Positions 1 through 12,000 of a DNA stretch of 64,000 nt are shown piece by piece. Origin of the DNA: Myrica gale (lineage: Eukaryota; Streptophyta; Magnoliopsida; Fagales; Myricaceae); assembly GCA_963930655.1 (NCBI GenBank), contig OZ005605.1, positions 7,571,501-7,635,500 of the forward strand. The letters run 5' to 3'. The notes below the pieces were generated by a model. It was not told the DNA's origin, did no database searches, and saw nothing but the letters and a program-made list of their open reading frames with translations. The stretch's first letter is position 1; every line of letters starts with the position of its first letter. The position numbers and the translations under genes are program-made.

Positions 1-454
1 GAATAAATTTTTTAAAGAAAGTAACATAGGAGTAAGAAAGAATTTTGAAAGAGGGAATAGCTACGTTAGTGGTGGGGTTCCTCTATTTTTTTTAAATAAA
101 AAATATTAAAATTGTATCTTTTTAACTTTATTTTTTTTCCACTTCTCTCGTGACTCTCTCTTAACTCTCTCTCCCACTATTTTACCTTGTATCTCTTAAC
201 TTGTTTTTGTCACCCATATATAGAAAATCACAAAATTCATACTTAACACTTGTAATACAATTAAGCTTTCTACTTCAATGTAAGAATTTTCAACATTATT
301 ATATTTAATTATTATTATCTAATTAAAATATTATTACTCTATGTTTATATGTCATAAACAAAAAAAAATTGTGTTTGTCTTTCTTCTTTGTATTCAAATA
401 AATAAATCTCGTGTAATTTGTCTCTATTAATTTAGCTGGATTTTAACATTACAG
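1..454. other. AT-rich intergenic sequence
   Basis: I see no gene here. The stretch is AT-rich with poly-T and poly-A runs. It leads into the hAT transposase relic that becomes recognisable at about 455. Confidence 0.5.
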
Positions 455-904
455 GTTTAATGAGAAGGCAATGGAGCTTCTTACTCCTAGCGCTTATTTG
501 GATTCTAAAAATTATTATTAATCATTTGATATGACAAGACATGCAGTCTTGTAGAGAAATTTTAACCTGAAGATTTTAATGAGCAAAAAAAAATATTTTT
601 TAGATTTCAGTTGCAACACTACAAGTACGAGGTGCATCATCATCTAGTGTCATAGAGCTTGTCCACTATTTTTTATTTGTGTAAAACATCAATAAAAAAA
701 TGGAAGTTAAAAATTTATTATTCGATTGAAAGATTGATTCGGCTAGTTTTAACTCTTTCAATTTCAATTGAAACTATTAAACGAGTTTTTTCAGCGTTGA
801 ACATCGTTAAGACAAGACTTTCAAAGAAGAAGATGGGTCTACAACAAAATTCACCCTTGCACCTTGACCTGGGTATCAATTTAACCCTTGTGCTTCCAAT
901 TTAA
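455..904 (+). pseudogene. hAT transposase C-terminal relic (TTF/ZMYM1-like)
   Basis: This is a decayed C-terminal piece of a plant hAT transposase. At 455-515 one frame reads RFNEKAMELLTPSAYLDS, which resembles the segment before the dimerisation region of TTF-type hAT transposases. At 659-840 another frame contains IYYSIERLIRLVLTL followed by RVFSALNIVKTRLSKKKM. That matches the hAT C-terminal dimerisation block (family pattern near ERAFSAMKIIKTxLRNKM). Stops and frame changes separate the two pieces, so no intact protein can be made. No terminal repeats or target duplication were found around it. Confidence 0.75.
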
Positions 905-1642
905 GCAATTAGAATAAATACTTATTTGGTCTTTAGGTTGTTACCATTTTTAATAAAATTGTGATTGAGTTTTCAAATTGATTGTAGAGGTTCCTAAATA
1001 TGAAATTTTTATCAAAAAAAATCATTTCGTTAAACTTTCATCCACAAGGGCTAAATCATAGTGTAACTCTTTTAATTGTTCAGATATGTTTAAAATGTCA
1101 AGTCAGCTTTTTCCGTTGGAGAATAGAGGAAGGGCTGTGTGCTTCGTTTATATGACCTCAAACACTAAATCGTTCAATGTAATACCACATGGACTATTGT
1201 TACAAACTGAAACCAATGTGACTGTTTGAGTAATTTGGCCCATAAGATTGTACATTTTTTAGGCTTAATTAATCCGTCGGTCCCTGGATTTGGACATTTT
1301 CCATATTCATTCTTATGGTTCACTTCGCCCCAAGGTTAATAAATTAATTTCCTTTTTACGTCCCTTTGTTAATGTGGCCCCACAAAAATAACGAAACTTA
1401 TTCATGACGTGACAGACAGAGGCCATATTATACACAATGACATGTTTACACGTGGTTAGTCCATCCATCCATCTCGTGCAGCCAACACCATGTCAATTAA
1501 AATTTGCCACATCAATTAAAAAAAGTTAAATTTCTATTTAGATGCCTCATGAATCCGCAATGTTCGTCTAGAGCCCTAAACTCACCATCGTCGTCCATCA
1601 TTGCATTTGCTTAGCTTGACCCATATCATTAGCGTCAAGGAT
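905..1642. other. Intergenic sequence, possible MULE flank
   Basis: No gene is visible. The text around 1262-1470, beginning near TTAATCCGTCGGTCCCTGG, looks like the outer part of a MULE or LTR element. I found no matching inverted partner. Confidence 0.35.
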
Positions 1643-2102
1643 TGCTTCTACGATTTCTTCTACCTCCTCGGCTGGTAATGACAGTGGTAGTTTGGAGGTG
1701 CTCCCTACCATTCCGATGTGTAATTATGGACTGAGAGCAAGGTTGAGGACTAGCATGACCACCGGTAATCCAGGCCACCGCTTTTATGGATGTCCCTAAT
1801 ATGGAAATTAACAAGTTCGTGTTGTAATGATTTTAAAAGTATTTTTTGTTCAAGTTTGCTAGAATTTAATTTTTCTTATGTGTGGTTTAGACATTTATTC
1901 TATATGTATTAGTGTGTCTCTTTGCTTCTATAATTTGCAGGATCATGTATCCTGTGATTTCTTTAAAGGGTTGGACCCAACCGTTTCAGCACGTGAAGAG
2001 GAATTGTCTTACCTTCTTCGTAAACTTCAAAAGATGGATGAACAACTTCGAAGGCAGCAGGCATGGGTAAATCGGCTGAAGGAAAATTTAATTAGCTCGT
2101 GA
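1643..2102 (+). pseudogene. zf-GRF zinc-finger gene relic, two exons
   Basis: Exon 1 (about 1643-1823) encodes MCNYGLRARLRTS followed by NPGHRFYGCP. This is the zf-GRF signature (CxCG, then TS, then NPGRRFxxCP), although the second ligand has become Y. An inserted base after GGATGTCCC puts a stop where family members read CPNYG. A typical intron follows (donor at about 1824, acceptor TTTGCAG at 1940). Exon 2 (1941-2102) gives FFKGLDPTVSAREEE, the counterpart of the zf-GRF 'FxWxDPPxC' stretch, then a coiled-coil-like tail ending at TGA. The gene points toward a MULE transposase relic on the opposite strand, the same arrangement as in the MULE at 27-31 kb. It is therefore probably that element's second gene, now broken. 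Confidence 0.65.
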
Positions 2103-2619
2103 GCTATGTTCTTGAGAGTTTGTAGAGATAAAATACAAAACATATAAATAGCACAAACAACTTCGTGGTGATTTTCATGGATTTGCTACTTCTCTTGCGT
2201 AGTGAGCACCTTAAAGTTGGTTGTTAGGAACCCCGAAGGTGGATGGTTTTCTCACCCCCTCATTCACAATGGCTTGCCTTCTTTTTCATGTTCTCTCTTA
2301 GTAGTACTGGGCCCCTCTCCAGCTGTGGATGTTCCAGTTTTTTTAGTATACTATGCACAAATATTTCACATTTCTTGCACATTTAAATTAGTGTATTCAT
2401 CTATAATTCAAATAACTTGATGAGATCAACAACATATCATACATATTCTCACTGACACATTTCCCTTCTTCTTATTGGGCTTCTTTGGCTAATCTTGCGA
2501 TTGGGGTTGTCAGTTTCTTTGCAACTTCAAGCTCGTGGTCAGCCACACCACATGCCGCACCTAATGCTATCTAGCTCTTGTGACCCGATAGGGGAGCTGT
2601 GGTTAGTCCTCCACTCTCA
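2103..2619. other. Spacer between convergent zf-GRF and MULE relics
   Basis: No supported gene. This is the gap between the 3' ends of the two convergent relics. Confidence 0.5.
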
Positions 2620-3285
2620 CTGTTGCCGTCCTCGACCTTCCTAACCTCGGGGTATCATTGGATCAGCTGCAGCATGGAGCCAGCCATCTGGCCCCGGCAT
2701 ATCATGAATCTTCAATGCACGTCCGGATAATGTAGGTGTCCTTACAGTAGCATGCATCCACAAAATCCTCTGGGATCCTCCTATCATAGTATGTGGCAAC
2801 ATAAGCATAAGAACACGATATTCCGTTTAGCTGCCAACTATTACAAGAGCACTCCTTCCTCCCAATATTCACAAGTTTATGACCCTCGTTCAATAGCTTC
2901 ATTTCGAAGACATCCCCATCATTCCAGCTACAAAGGCAGAACTGAGAATTACCTTTGTTCCTCTCCAGTTTTACCTTAATGCAGGGACAAATGTCTCAAT
3001 CTGCCTTCACGATGCCAACCCTCTTAGCCACATATCTTTGTTCATCAACTGCCTCCGTACGAGATCAAGCATAGTCAAAATCAGCTTTCCTTGATCTAGA
3101 AATTGAAGGTTTCTACAATATTATTCAGTAGCATATTGCACTTGCTGGTCGTCCTGAACGCGTGTCATGACCAACCCTTCAGGTCAATAAGATCCAAATC
3201 ACGAGCTGCAGCTTGCAACTCATCTTTATACGCCTTCTCTAAAATCTCTTCATTTTTTAATTTGCATGCAGATGCTTCACACAAT
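2620..3285 (-). pseudogene. MULE (MuDR-type) transposase C-terminal relic with SWIM finger
   Basis: Read on the minus strand, 2702-2902 contains CSCNSWQLNGISCSYA followed by RIPEDFVDACY. This is the SWIM zinc finger (CxC...CxH class) and trailing segment of MuDR transposases; the final His ligand has become Y. Downstream, the frame gives PMIPPRLGRSR, like the usual proline-rich C-terminus (DPxIPPxxRRxPGRPK). Upstream at 3080-3285 are pieces resembling the helical region before SWIM (AYKDELQAAAR and LNNIVETFN). Stops and frameshifts break the gene. The hAT element at 3326-4423 has inserted next to or into this relic, so the N-terminal part is lost or unrecognisable. Confidence 0.8.
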
Positions 3286-3539
3286 GTCATTGCTCAACAT
3301 TCGATACCTACTTAATTATGACTACCAGTGGCGGAACCAGGACTCAAGTTGAGGGGGGGCAAACTCCTAAAGCGAAATGACAAATTTTTTTCTTACTTAA
3401 TGCAAAAGGCGTTTTAGAGTTAAAATAACGAAAACTAATGAATAAAAACCTTAAAAATATTGAAATACACTACTGTAACTCCTTAAAAAATATTCTTACT
3501 CATAATTTTTAAATCATAGCTCTCTAAAACCCCTCATTA

Positions 3540-3890
3540 TTTTCTCATATTGCTTATTGGTTTTGAACCATAACTCTCTAAAACCCCTCATTGTTTTCCC
3601 ATTTTGCTTCTTAGGAAAATCATGACCAACAAGCCAAGTGATTGACAATGAATTTTGATCAAATACTCCTTACGAATTTAATCTCCAATCCCAACATCAT
3701 ATTCTTCAATGAATTTACGTAACCTTGAGTCAGCAATAATATAATCCAGACTAAACAAAAGACAAGGTCTTTTCGAACTAATATTCGCATCAAAAGTAGG
3801 AGTACTAAGCGATTCCACATTGGCTGACTTTTTTTTATCCAAATTAAATTCACTAATCAAAATTAAAAACAATAAAACTTTAAACACCAA
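3540..3890 (-). pseudogene. hAT transposase N-terminal fragment (TTF-type)
   Basis: Reading down from 3890, the minus strand gives NLDKKKSANVESLSTP, then IIADSRLRKFIEEYDVGIGD, then, after a frame change, GKTMRGFRELWFK. The order matches the start of plant TTF/ZMYM1-like hAT transposases (Ser-rich lead, 'DPGLRxxIxxYxxNxRD', then the 'RxFxxxWFK' segment). Catalytic and dimerisation parts are absent. It is the remaining coding portion of the element at 3326-4423. Confidence 0.7.
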
Positions 3891-4303
3891 CGTTCTAATC
3901 TCTTCAAATATACAACATTTATATGTCTACTAGGTTACTATTATGTTCAGCATATTAAGTAATCAAAATATAAATGAACAAAGATTTATAAACTCCATAT
4001 ATCCTCTCTCCCTCTCTCTTACGCATGGGATGTGAGAAATTTGAGACAAGTAATCAACATGTAATTCTCCTACCTACTCTACCGCTGAACAACTCTTCAA
4101 ACTAATCTAAATAAATTTTCCCCAAAAATAATGAGATTATATTGCCAGATTTTAGCACTCTATAAGTAGAAAATATGTGTATTGAATATATTTTTATAGT
4201 AAAATAGATATAATGAACATAAACAATAAAAAAGCCATAATGTTGAAAGACTTGACTTATAAATCACAACACATTAAACTATATATATAAAATAGATAGG
4301 AAA

Positions 4304-4307
<4 letters not shown>

Positions 4308-4371
<64 letters not shown>
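4308..4371. repeat. (TA)n microsatellite
   Basis: About 64 bases of uninterrupted AT dinucleotide repeat inside the hAT derivative, close to its right end. Confidence 0.97.
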
Positions 4372-4374
<3 letters not shown>

Positions 4375-4431
4375 CCAAGGGGGGGCAGCTGCCCCGGCTT
4401 GACCCCCCTTGGCTCCGCCACTGATGACTAC

Positions 4432-5201
4432 CCAAATCAACATGCATGAAACACAAGAAGGCAATTGCGAGACTATTAACCAAACAAAGAAAATTGTATT
4501 CTAGGGAAGATACATTTTGCTTCCTCTAACTACTGCAGCTCAAACAATCTACATCCCAAGTTATTGATATGCACACTTTATATCTCGTATTAAGATCTCA
4601 CTTTTGAAATCAATTAAAAATGAAATTATAATATCATGTGCAAAGTATAAATTTATTAGCTAGTAATTTGGGATGCAATGTGTTTTGTTTGGTAGTTTGA
4701 ATACAAATTGCAAAGAGAGTAATAATTAAAGGGTGCAAAATATAACTTTTTCTTTAGTTTAATATATATCTTTCGTTATAAGCCAAAGTCCAAAGTTAAT
4801 ATCCTTAATTTTTTTACCTCAAATAAACAACCAAATAAAGTCACATGAAAGACAGACGAAGCCATCCGCCGGAGACCCATTAAGCAGACAAAAAAACAAT
4901 TTTATTTTTATTATATTGGATATGTTTCTTTATCAGCCGGTAAAGAATCGTTCCACACGCAAGTCTGCATATATTCCCTAACATCCAAAGCAACCTTTAT
5001 TCTTGTTCAGCCTACCTTTAATACGAAGACTTTTTTTTTTGGTCTATACTCCAATAAAAAAAATTATCCAACGTACGGTTGCAGCCCGATGGAACCAATT
5101 GACCAAGTAAATGTTTTTTATTATTAATTATCATATGAATGGGCTTTTATAAGACTTTGTCTTATTACATTTCTTGAAACCCCCACCTTCTTGTTAATTA
5201 A
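4432..5201. other. AT-rich intergenic sequence
   Basis: No gene is visible. The sequence just right of the hAT element probably continues the interrupted MULE relic, because the pre-insertion site rejoins here. Nothing conserved can be read in it. Confidence 0.45.
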
Positions 5202-5383
5202 GGGATGTTTGGTGTCCAAATACTTGAGTTTAATTATAAAAAAATTCACCACATGATTTTTTATTATTATAATACTTATTAAAAAATTCTCTCTCTTTAC
5301 TTTTTCACCAACTCTCATAACATATCTTTACTTTATAATATTTCTCAAACCCCAATACTCAAAATTTTCACCCTCAAACATCC
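5202..5383. mobile_element. MITE with GGGATGTTTG ends
   Basis: The left end is GGGATGTTTGGTGTCC and the right end, reverse-complemented, is GGATGTTTGAGGGTG, an imperfect inverted pair about 182 bp apart with an AT-rich, non-coding centre. Interior phrases such as TTCACCAACTCTCATAA recur in similar form near 20980, so this is a small repeated family. I could not define a target duplication. Confidence 0.55.
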
Positions 5384-6839
5384 AGTAAGTCGGCAACACG
5401 TGCGTTCGCATGCCGCTTACTTTACGTCTCCGCTACTGATATGGACCTTCGATCGTTTTCTGTTCCTTCACGCATTATCAGTTCAACGCTGTCTGGTTTT
5501 GACTTGAAGATTATGTGCATAAATACAAATGAAACACAAAGCACGTGTCTGGCCCCACACACGTGCGCTTGTACAATTGAAGAGTTTGTTACGTTTTACT
5601 TTCGGGCATTGACTTTTTTGGGCTGCTATAATATTTTCATCCTTGAACAAAAAAACCCTTGAATATATGTCGATCAATTCCCCATTTGGATCGAGGCATG
5701 CCTGCCAATTTTCTTTTCCCTTTATGTCTTCTTCCATTTAATTGAGCAAAATAGTGAAATAAAAATGTCAAATTAGTTGAATTGGTCAGCAGCATGCATC
5801 CTTTTGATTTTTTTTTTCTTCTGGTTTTAATCTGACCAGGACTTAAGTTCCTTCTAGAGCTGCTACAAGTTTGAACTTGAACATTAATGGGAACATGTGA
5901 TGCGCATGCGTTTTGTGTTGCATCTTTATGTACATGTTGACAACTAACTATAACTTATAGAGACCAGAGTTTTTATTAACGAGAAGACAACAAGTGAAAA
6001 TAGAAAATGCCAAATGAACGCTAAAAAGGGATAAATGTTTTGTTGGGTCAAATCTTAGCCTTATTCTTCAATGGTCAGGGGAAAACGCATAGGTAAGTGT
6101 TACTTCTGTTTATACTGGTCTAGATTTCTCACAACAACAATCAATCAGGTTAAGGGAAAAAACTACGAACCCAAAGTTAAATACCAGAGAATAAATCAAT
6201 AATGATGGCACACAGTAGGGACAAAGCTGGGGGCTGAGGGGGCCAATATGCACCCCACAACTCTTCTGCAGATTTTTTTTTTCTCTTAACCCCAAAAAAG
6301 TAAATCTTTTAGAGGGTTTTTTGTATTTTTTAAATTTTTTACACAATTGGGCCTCCCAAATTGCAATATAATGGAGTTGGTCCCTCAAATCTCTAATCCT
6401 AGTTTCATCCCTGACAGATAAAAAAACTGCTATGATATGAAATTTTAGTTATGGTAGGAAAGGAGTAAAGAAAATGAAAGAGATCGCTTGATTCTCGATA
6501 GAACGATGAAGAGAAGCTATCACTTCACAGCGACCACCCCAAAAAGAGCGATCACTTTACTTTCAGTAAAGTTATGCAGTTATTGGAGGAAGAAGTAGAT
6601 GCTGTTAAACTCGTATCGGTAAATGTAGAACTAGAGTTACGGTGAATCGGTAGAACCAATTATTTTAACTCGCTGAGCTTTAATGCTTTATAATGGAATC
6701 CTACTCTGCTTGCCTATAGAAGAAAGAATCGAATCCTACTCTGCATAAAAAAGTAGTGGTGTGGGGTCACAGACTTTTGCACCGCCCCACCATTCAATTC
6801 ACTCCGTTGCTAATAATTTATAAACAATTTACTCGTTCC
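5384..6839. other. Intergenic sequence without recognisable genes
   Basis: Short open frames on both strands have no recognisable domains. No repeats with defined ends were seen. Confidence 0.5.
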
Positions 6840-6847
6840 GCTATCAT

Positions 6848-7701
6848 CATAGCGGATGCAAGGGGTGCGGCCCTGGGCGGCCGCCACTAATTGAATCCTC
6901 AATTTTTTTTAGTTATTTTTTTTATTCATAAATTGTCCTGAGTATGTAAGGACTCGACCTCAATTGGTAGTATAATTTTTAATTAATTTGATTGTAATGT
7001 CAATTGAATGCCATGTAATTAGATTGTAATTTGGATTTGAATTAATTAGATTGAAATTTAGATTTTTGAGTTGTAATCCATTGTGAATATGTGAATATCT
7101 ACATTTAATATTTTTGAATCAAAATGTTTTATATTTCGGTTTAGTACTATAGTTTTATTTATATTTCGGTTGTGATCCAATTGATTGATTATCTTCACTT
7201 TATTTTATTTTGTTTAGATAAGGGACAAGTTTGTGATAAGAAAATCACGTAGCGTACTATAATAAATGCTCAGAAGAAGAAACTAATAAATTACCATGAA
7301 TTCTTAGGGTTATAGAGGTTTCTACCTAGAAATTTCTAATTTTTTAATTTTTTTTCGAGAATAAATAGAAAACTCACTCATATTTTTGGAACCCGAATTA
7401 ATTATTTAGCTAATTTTTTTTGTTTAGATTTTTCATACCCTTGAATTTCCGTAGAGTTCTTACTGCTCAAACTATCATTTTCTTATATATATATATAAGA
7501 TGCATATTATTATGATCCAATTGCCACATTCAGTCTCAGCAAATAGTAAGAACATGTATTTTAAAATTTTTAATGTTTTTAAATCCTTAATTTTCAATAT
7601 TTTAATTCTACGACACTTTTAACATTACATAGGAAAAAAAATTTTGTCATTTCGCCTTATGTGTTCACCCCCTTTCGAATTGGATCCTAGATCCGCCACT
7701 G
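6848..7701. mobile_element. Non-autonomous hAT element, 854 bp
   Basis: The left end CATAGCGGATGCAAGG and the reverse-complemented right end CAGTGGCGGATCTAGG form imperfect terminal inverted repeats like those of the element at 3326-4423. The flanks are an 8-bp direct repeat with one mismatch, GCTATCAT (6840-6847) and ACTATCAT (7702-7709). The inside is AT-rich and non-coding. Confidence 0.75.
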
Positions 7702-7756
7702 ACTATCATACGGGGTTGGAAACTCCCATACTCCCAGTAGCTCAGCCCATAGAAAT

Positions 7757-7854
7757 ATAAAATAATGGACATATTTATTTGCCCAAAGGACAAAATTTTG
7801 GAGACATAAAATCATGGACATGTTTATTTACCCAAAGCACAAAATTTTGGACAC
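7757..7854 (+). repeat. 49-bp tandem duplication
   Basis: Two near-identical 49-bp units (7757-7805 and 7806-7854), each beginning ATAAAAT and containing CCCAAAG and ACAAAATTTTGGA. They differ by a few substitutions. Confidence 0.8.
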
Positions 7855-8640
7855 AAAATATACTTCAAAATTTTCAAATTTTACACATACATTTCAAATT
7901 TTTCACAAACCCTAATAAATTTCAACATTTAAAAGATTCTCAAAATTTTAAGAATATTCCCCAAAATATCGATAAACAAACATACCCAATATCAACAAAT
8001 TATCACCCCCACAACTTTTTTTTTGTTAAGATAGAATATTTGCTCTACCTCGTAGTACAAACCGGATTTGTTTTTTCTATGCAAAAAGAGAGGGGCAATC
8101 AGAGTCGCAACTCTTTTTGGACTTGACTATAGGAACACTTATTGTTATAAATTTTCGATTTAAGTTATTAAGACCATTAGAGAGTTTCAATCCATCTACT
8201 AAATTTAAAGTTAGGCTTTACTTTCGCGAATAATCAACTTATAATTTATGTGATATTAATTTTTAATAAATTAATCATTGAAGTATAGTTTTAAAAAATT
8301 AGACAAAAACTGATGTTTAAAAAATGGACCAACCAATTTGAAATTACTCTTTTAAACTGATAAATTAAAAGTAAAAACGTTGCCATTTTGACGACCATAC
8401 TTTTCAGTTTTGAGTCAAATGGGCAAAAGAAATACTCGGTCCTTCCTAGACTTTTCTGATATTCTTCGAAAAAAAAATGACACAAGATCGTGTAGAAACT
8501 ACTTTTAAAATTAATCATAAACAGTTAAATTCTTTCCAAAAATAAATACAAAAATAAGCTAAAAAAATACACCAAACATTCCTAGTCATCTGAGAGCGTG
8601 GACCACTGACAATCCTCTGCACAGATATCCCAAGCCACTA
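7855..8640. other. AT-rich intergenic sequence
   Basis: Nothing gene-like or repeat-like with clear ends was seen. Confidence 0.45.
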
Positions 8641-9097
8641 CGTGTATACGGACACGGCACAATCCTAAGTCGAGATACCGCTACAATCTCCACCTCCCGG
8701 GCAGCCCGCGGGCAGCACATTGCCAATCATTCATCCTAATTAGTCCCGTACATAATCGAGTAATCGGAAAGGAAAAACTCCATCCCTCATTTCCTCCCCT
8801 CTCCCTTTTCCTTCTTTTCTCTGTCCCAAAGCAGGAGAAAGAGAGTCTGCCCGCTTCCACCTTGAAAATCCAACAGTTTATTGCGATCGGAAGCAAGATT
8901 CTCTGCTGGGAACGCGGGCAGGTTTCTCTAGATCCTCTTGATTGTATGCTACTATTAGAATCGGAACGAAGGTCCACGCTGTATATTACTGGCTCAAAAA
9001 TCAAATTAGGAAACAAAAAACACAGGCTTTATAACTATCTTAGGACAACGACAGCAGGAGTTGGTGTTTTAGTTGGAGAAGTTGCGTGATCTCGGAA
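8641..9097 (+). promoter_or_regulatory. Upstream region and probable 5' UTR of CAT2-like gene
   Basis: The base composition changes here from AT-rich to pyrimidine-rich and more GC-balanced, as is usual just before a plant coding start. No TATA box can be fixed with confidence. An in-frame GTG at 9086 precedes the ATG at 9098, but the ATG fits the family N-terminus (MGFLVD). Confidence 0.4.
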
Positions 9098-12000
9098 ATG
9101 GGCTTCTTGGTTGATTCGCAAGAGGGTAGTGGAACGGGAGGTTCATGGGGTTGTGTTAGGACTTTGATCCGGAGGAAGCAGGTCGATTCTGCTCGTGTTA
9201 AGCCAGGGGGGCACCAATTGGCCAAGGCGTTGTCTGTGGCTCATCTAATTGCAATTGGTAATTTTTTGTGTTCAATTTTTTTCTTTTATCTCATGTTGTA
9301 TGAATTTTTTTGTTTTGGTTTGTTTCATTTGCGTTTTGGGGCAGTACAGTTCACGCGTGAAGAATATCATTCGTATTTTTCTCATGCCTATGATTTAAAC
9401 TTGGGTGTCTTGTACTTTGATGCTTTCCTGTTTTATGGCTATAACTTTTAAAGTATAGTACTTCAGCCTGCTTAAGCTTCATCTTCAATTAATTCATTCT
9501 GAACACTCAAAATCTTAACTTTATATATGGTTTTCTGATTTTTTTTAACTGTTTTTTTTCCTTTCTCGATAATTGATAGTAATGGCCGTCTATGTCTCCA
9601 TACGTCAAACTTATTGTCGATCGAAAGTATTATGCTAAAAGACTAGAAAATTGGATGTACACCATTGTTCTTATGGAGTTTTTGCTACTAAACTTTTGCG
9701 TATTTGAATTTCTAATTATATTTACCTTTCTCCTTCTGTCTCCCACACACACCATTAATTCCCAACCAAGATGGTGAACTCCTACTGGAATCCACTTTTT
9801 AGATTGTAATTTACCTGCTCAACATTTCTTCGTATTCTTTTTAGCTTACTACCAAATGTTTGTACAAAATGATTAGGCGTTGGCTCAACAATTGGAGCTG
9901 GAGTTTATATTCTTGTGGGAACCGTTGCTAGAGAGCATTCTGGACCCGCACTTGCCATATCCTTTCTAATAGCTGGAATAGCAGCTGCCCTTTCAGCCTT
10001 TTGTTATGCAGAGCTTGCAAGTCGTTGTCCATCGGCTGGGAGTGCATACCATTATTCTTACATCTGTATTGGAGAAGCGTAAGTTTTGCAGCTTCTTAAA
10101 TTATTTAAGTGGTGTTTCGTTAGCATTTTGAAGGTTCCTTTCTTGCTTTTCTTGAAAACAAAGGAAGCTATATACTCCATTTTAATTAAGCCTTATTTTT
10201 ATAATATATTAGGTTCTTTTAATGGATATATGGAGCTGTTGATTCCAAGATTAGTTACATGATTTACACATAACAAGTGTTCCCAACATGGGAATGTTGG
10301 CATGTCATCTGTAGCTGACATTGGTACTTTATACTGTCATTGTTTGCAGCGTTGCTTGGTTGGTTGGTTGGGCCCTGATTCTGGAATACACAATAGGTGG
10401 TGCAGCTGTTGCTCGTGGCATATCGCCCAATTTGGTGCTGTGAATTTCTTTCTCTCGATCATGATTCAATTTAGCTTGTGGTTGTTTTCGTTTAGGTTGG
10501 AGTATTTGGTTGTTTTTTTCTAGTCCTTAGCTGAAATTTGCTTGTCTTGTATGTCTAATATATTACTCTTCAGCACAACTTCTTGATTTGGATGCATCTG
10601 TTCTCTAAGTTTCATTGTTATATTCTGACAGCGTGTAGATACCAATAGACAGGGCATCAATAAGCATGGGAAATGTCTTCACATGAAAATCACTCATACC
10701 ACTGAAACTAGACGTGGAAAATAATGGCGTTCTGTTTTTTTAGATGTATAGTCAAATATTCAATTTATATTCTAGCATCAATAACGTAGTTCTCGAGACT
10801 ACTGAAATTTTGAAATTCCAAACTCTTCAACATTTGTAAATTGCCTGACGTTACAAAATGAATGAGCAAGTACAAGAGTTCAAAGTGTGTAGTGTTTGTA
10901 GTTATTTCCCATTTTAATTGCACTACAGAAAGATAGGTGGCCGGTGCTTTTCTTTAACATCCTTGTCGACACAAAGTCAATTACTCGCATGGAATACAAG
11001 GTCAATTGACAAGACAGATAGAATGATGCTTTAGTCTTTTTTTTTTGCAGTTCTTTTTGAAATTACAGAGGTCACTTTTGTATGTGACAATTATGAATGC
11101 AAGAATTTGAAGATGTTTGTTTGTTTCTTTTTGAATTCTAGCTAAGAGTGCGGGAGATTAGATTGCTTCATTCTTGGTAATTTATGTTCTGTTGTTTCAT
11201 TTTTTTTAATTTGTAGGCATTGCTTTTTGGAGGTGGGAATAGTTTGCCTGCTTTTTTAGCCCGTCAACATATTCCTGGCCTTGATATTGTCGTCGACCCA
11301 TGTGCGGCAATTCTAGTATTTATTGTTACTGGGCTATTGTCTGTTGGAATCAAGGAGGTATGTATCTTGCTTTTCTTCTTTTCTATTTTTTCGTATTTAT
11401 CAGAATGTTCCAAACAGATTTTCCTCTTATTGAAAAGTAGTTTCTTCATCGTCTTTACTTTGGACACTTCCATTTTGCAGAGCACACGGGCCCAAGTCGT
11501 TGTTACTACAGCAAATGTAATTGCCATGATATTTATCATAACAGCTGGTAGTTATTTGGGATTCAAAACTGGATGGGTTGGATATGAACTTCCAACAGGG
11601 TACTTCCTGTCCATGCTTGTAGGTCCACTTTGGTTTTGATTGATTTCTTAAATTAGGCTTTACTCATTTCTTTCCCCCCACCCACTGCCAAAAACAATGT
11701 GGTTGATTTGATAGGTATTTCCCCTTTGGAGTGGATGGAATGCTTGCTGGTTCTGCAACAGTCTTCTTTGCTTACATAGGTTTTGATTCCGTTGCAAGCA
11801 CTGCCGAGGAGGTATACATAGAGTTGCTGCTTTTTTTCAGTTTTTTCATTTATGATGCAGGGCAGGAAAGAGTGATGGGCTTGGGTATCACTTTGATGCA
11901 AGATCTTAGAAATTCTGCACTATTGTGGGTCTCTTGATAACATGTTGGAAGCTTCTTGAATAGGTTTTGATGTTTCAGGATTTAGGGATTGTCAAGTTCC

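Larger units (their letters stand above)
3326..4423 (-). mobile_element. Non-autonomous hAT element with perfect 8-bp TSD
   Basis: The left end starts CAGTGGCGGAACCAGGACTC. The right end, reverse-complemented, starts CAGTGGCGGAGCCAAGG, so the terminal inverted repeats agree in at least the first 14 bases with one mismatch. The flanks carry an identical 8-bp direct repeat, ATGACTAC, at 3318-3325 and 4424-4431, the size made by hAT transposases. Inside are a decayed hAT transposase N-terminus on the minus strand and a long TA microsatellite. It is an internally deleted derivative that could not move on its own. Confidence 0.9.

Noticed and set aside
8681..9016. 111-codon minus-strand frame upstream of CAT2
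   Set aside because: Lies in the probable promoter/5' UTR, with no motif.
11220..11639. Single 139-codon frame as an independent gene
   Set aside because: It joins CAT2 exons 4 and 5 through an intron that happens to be open; splice sites and homology give separate exons.
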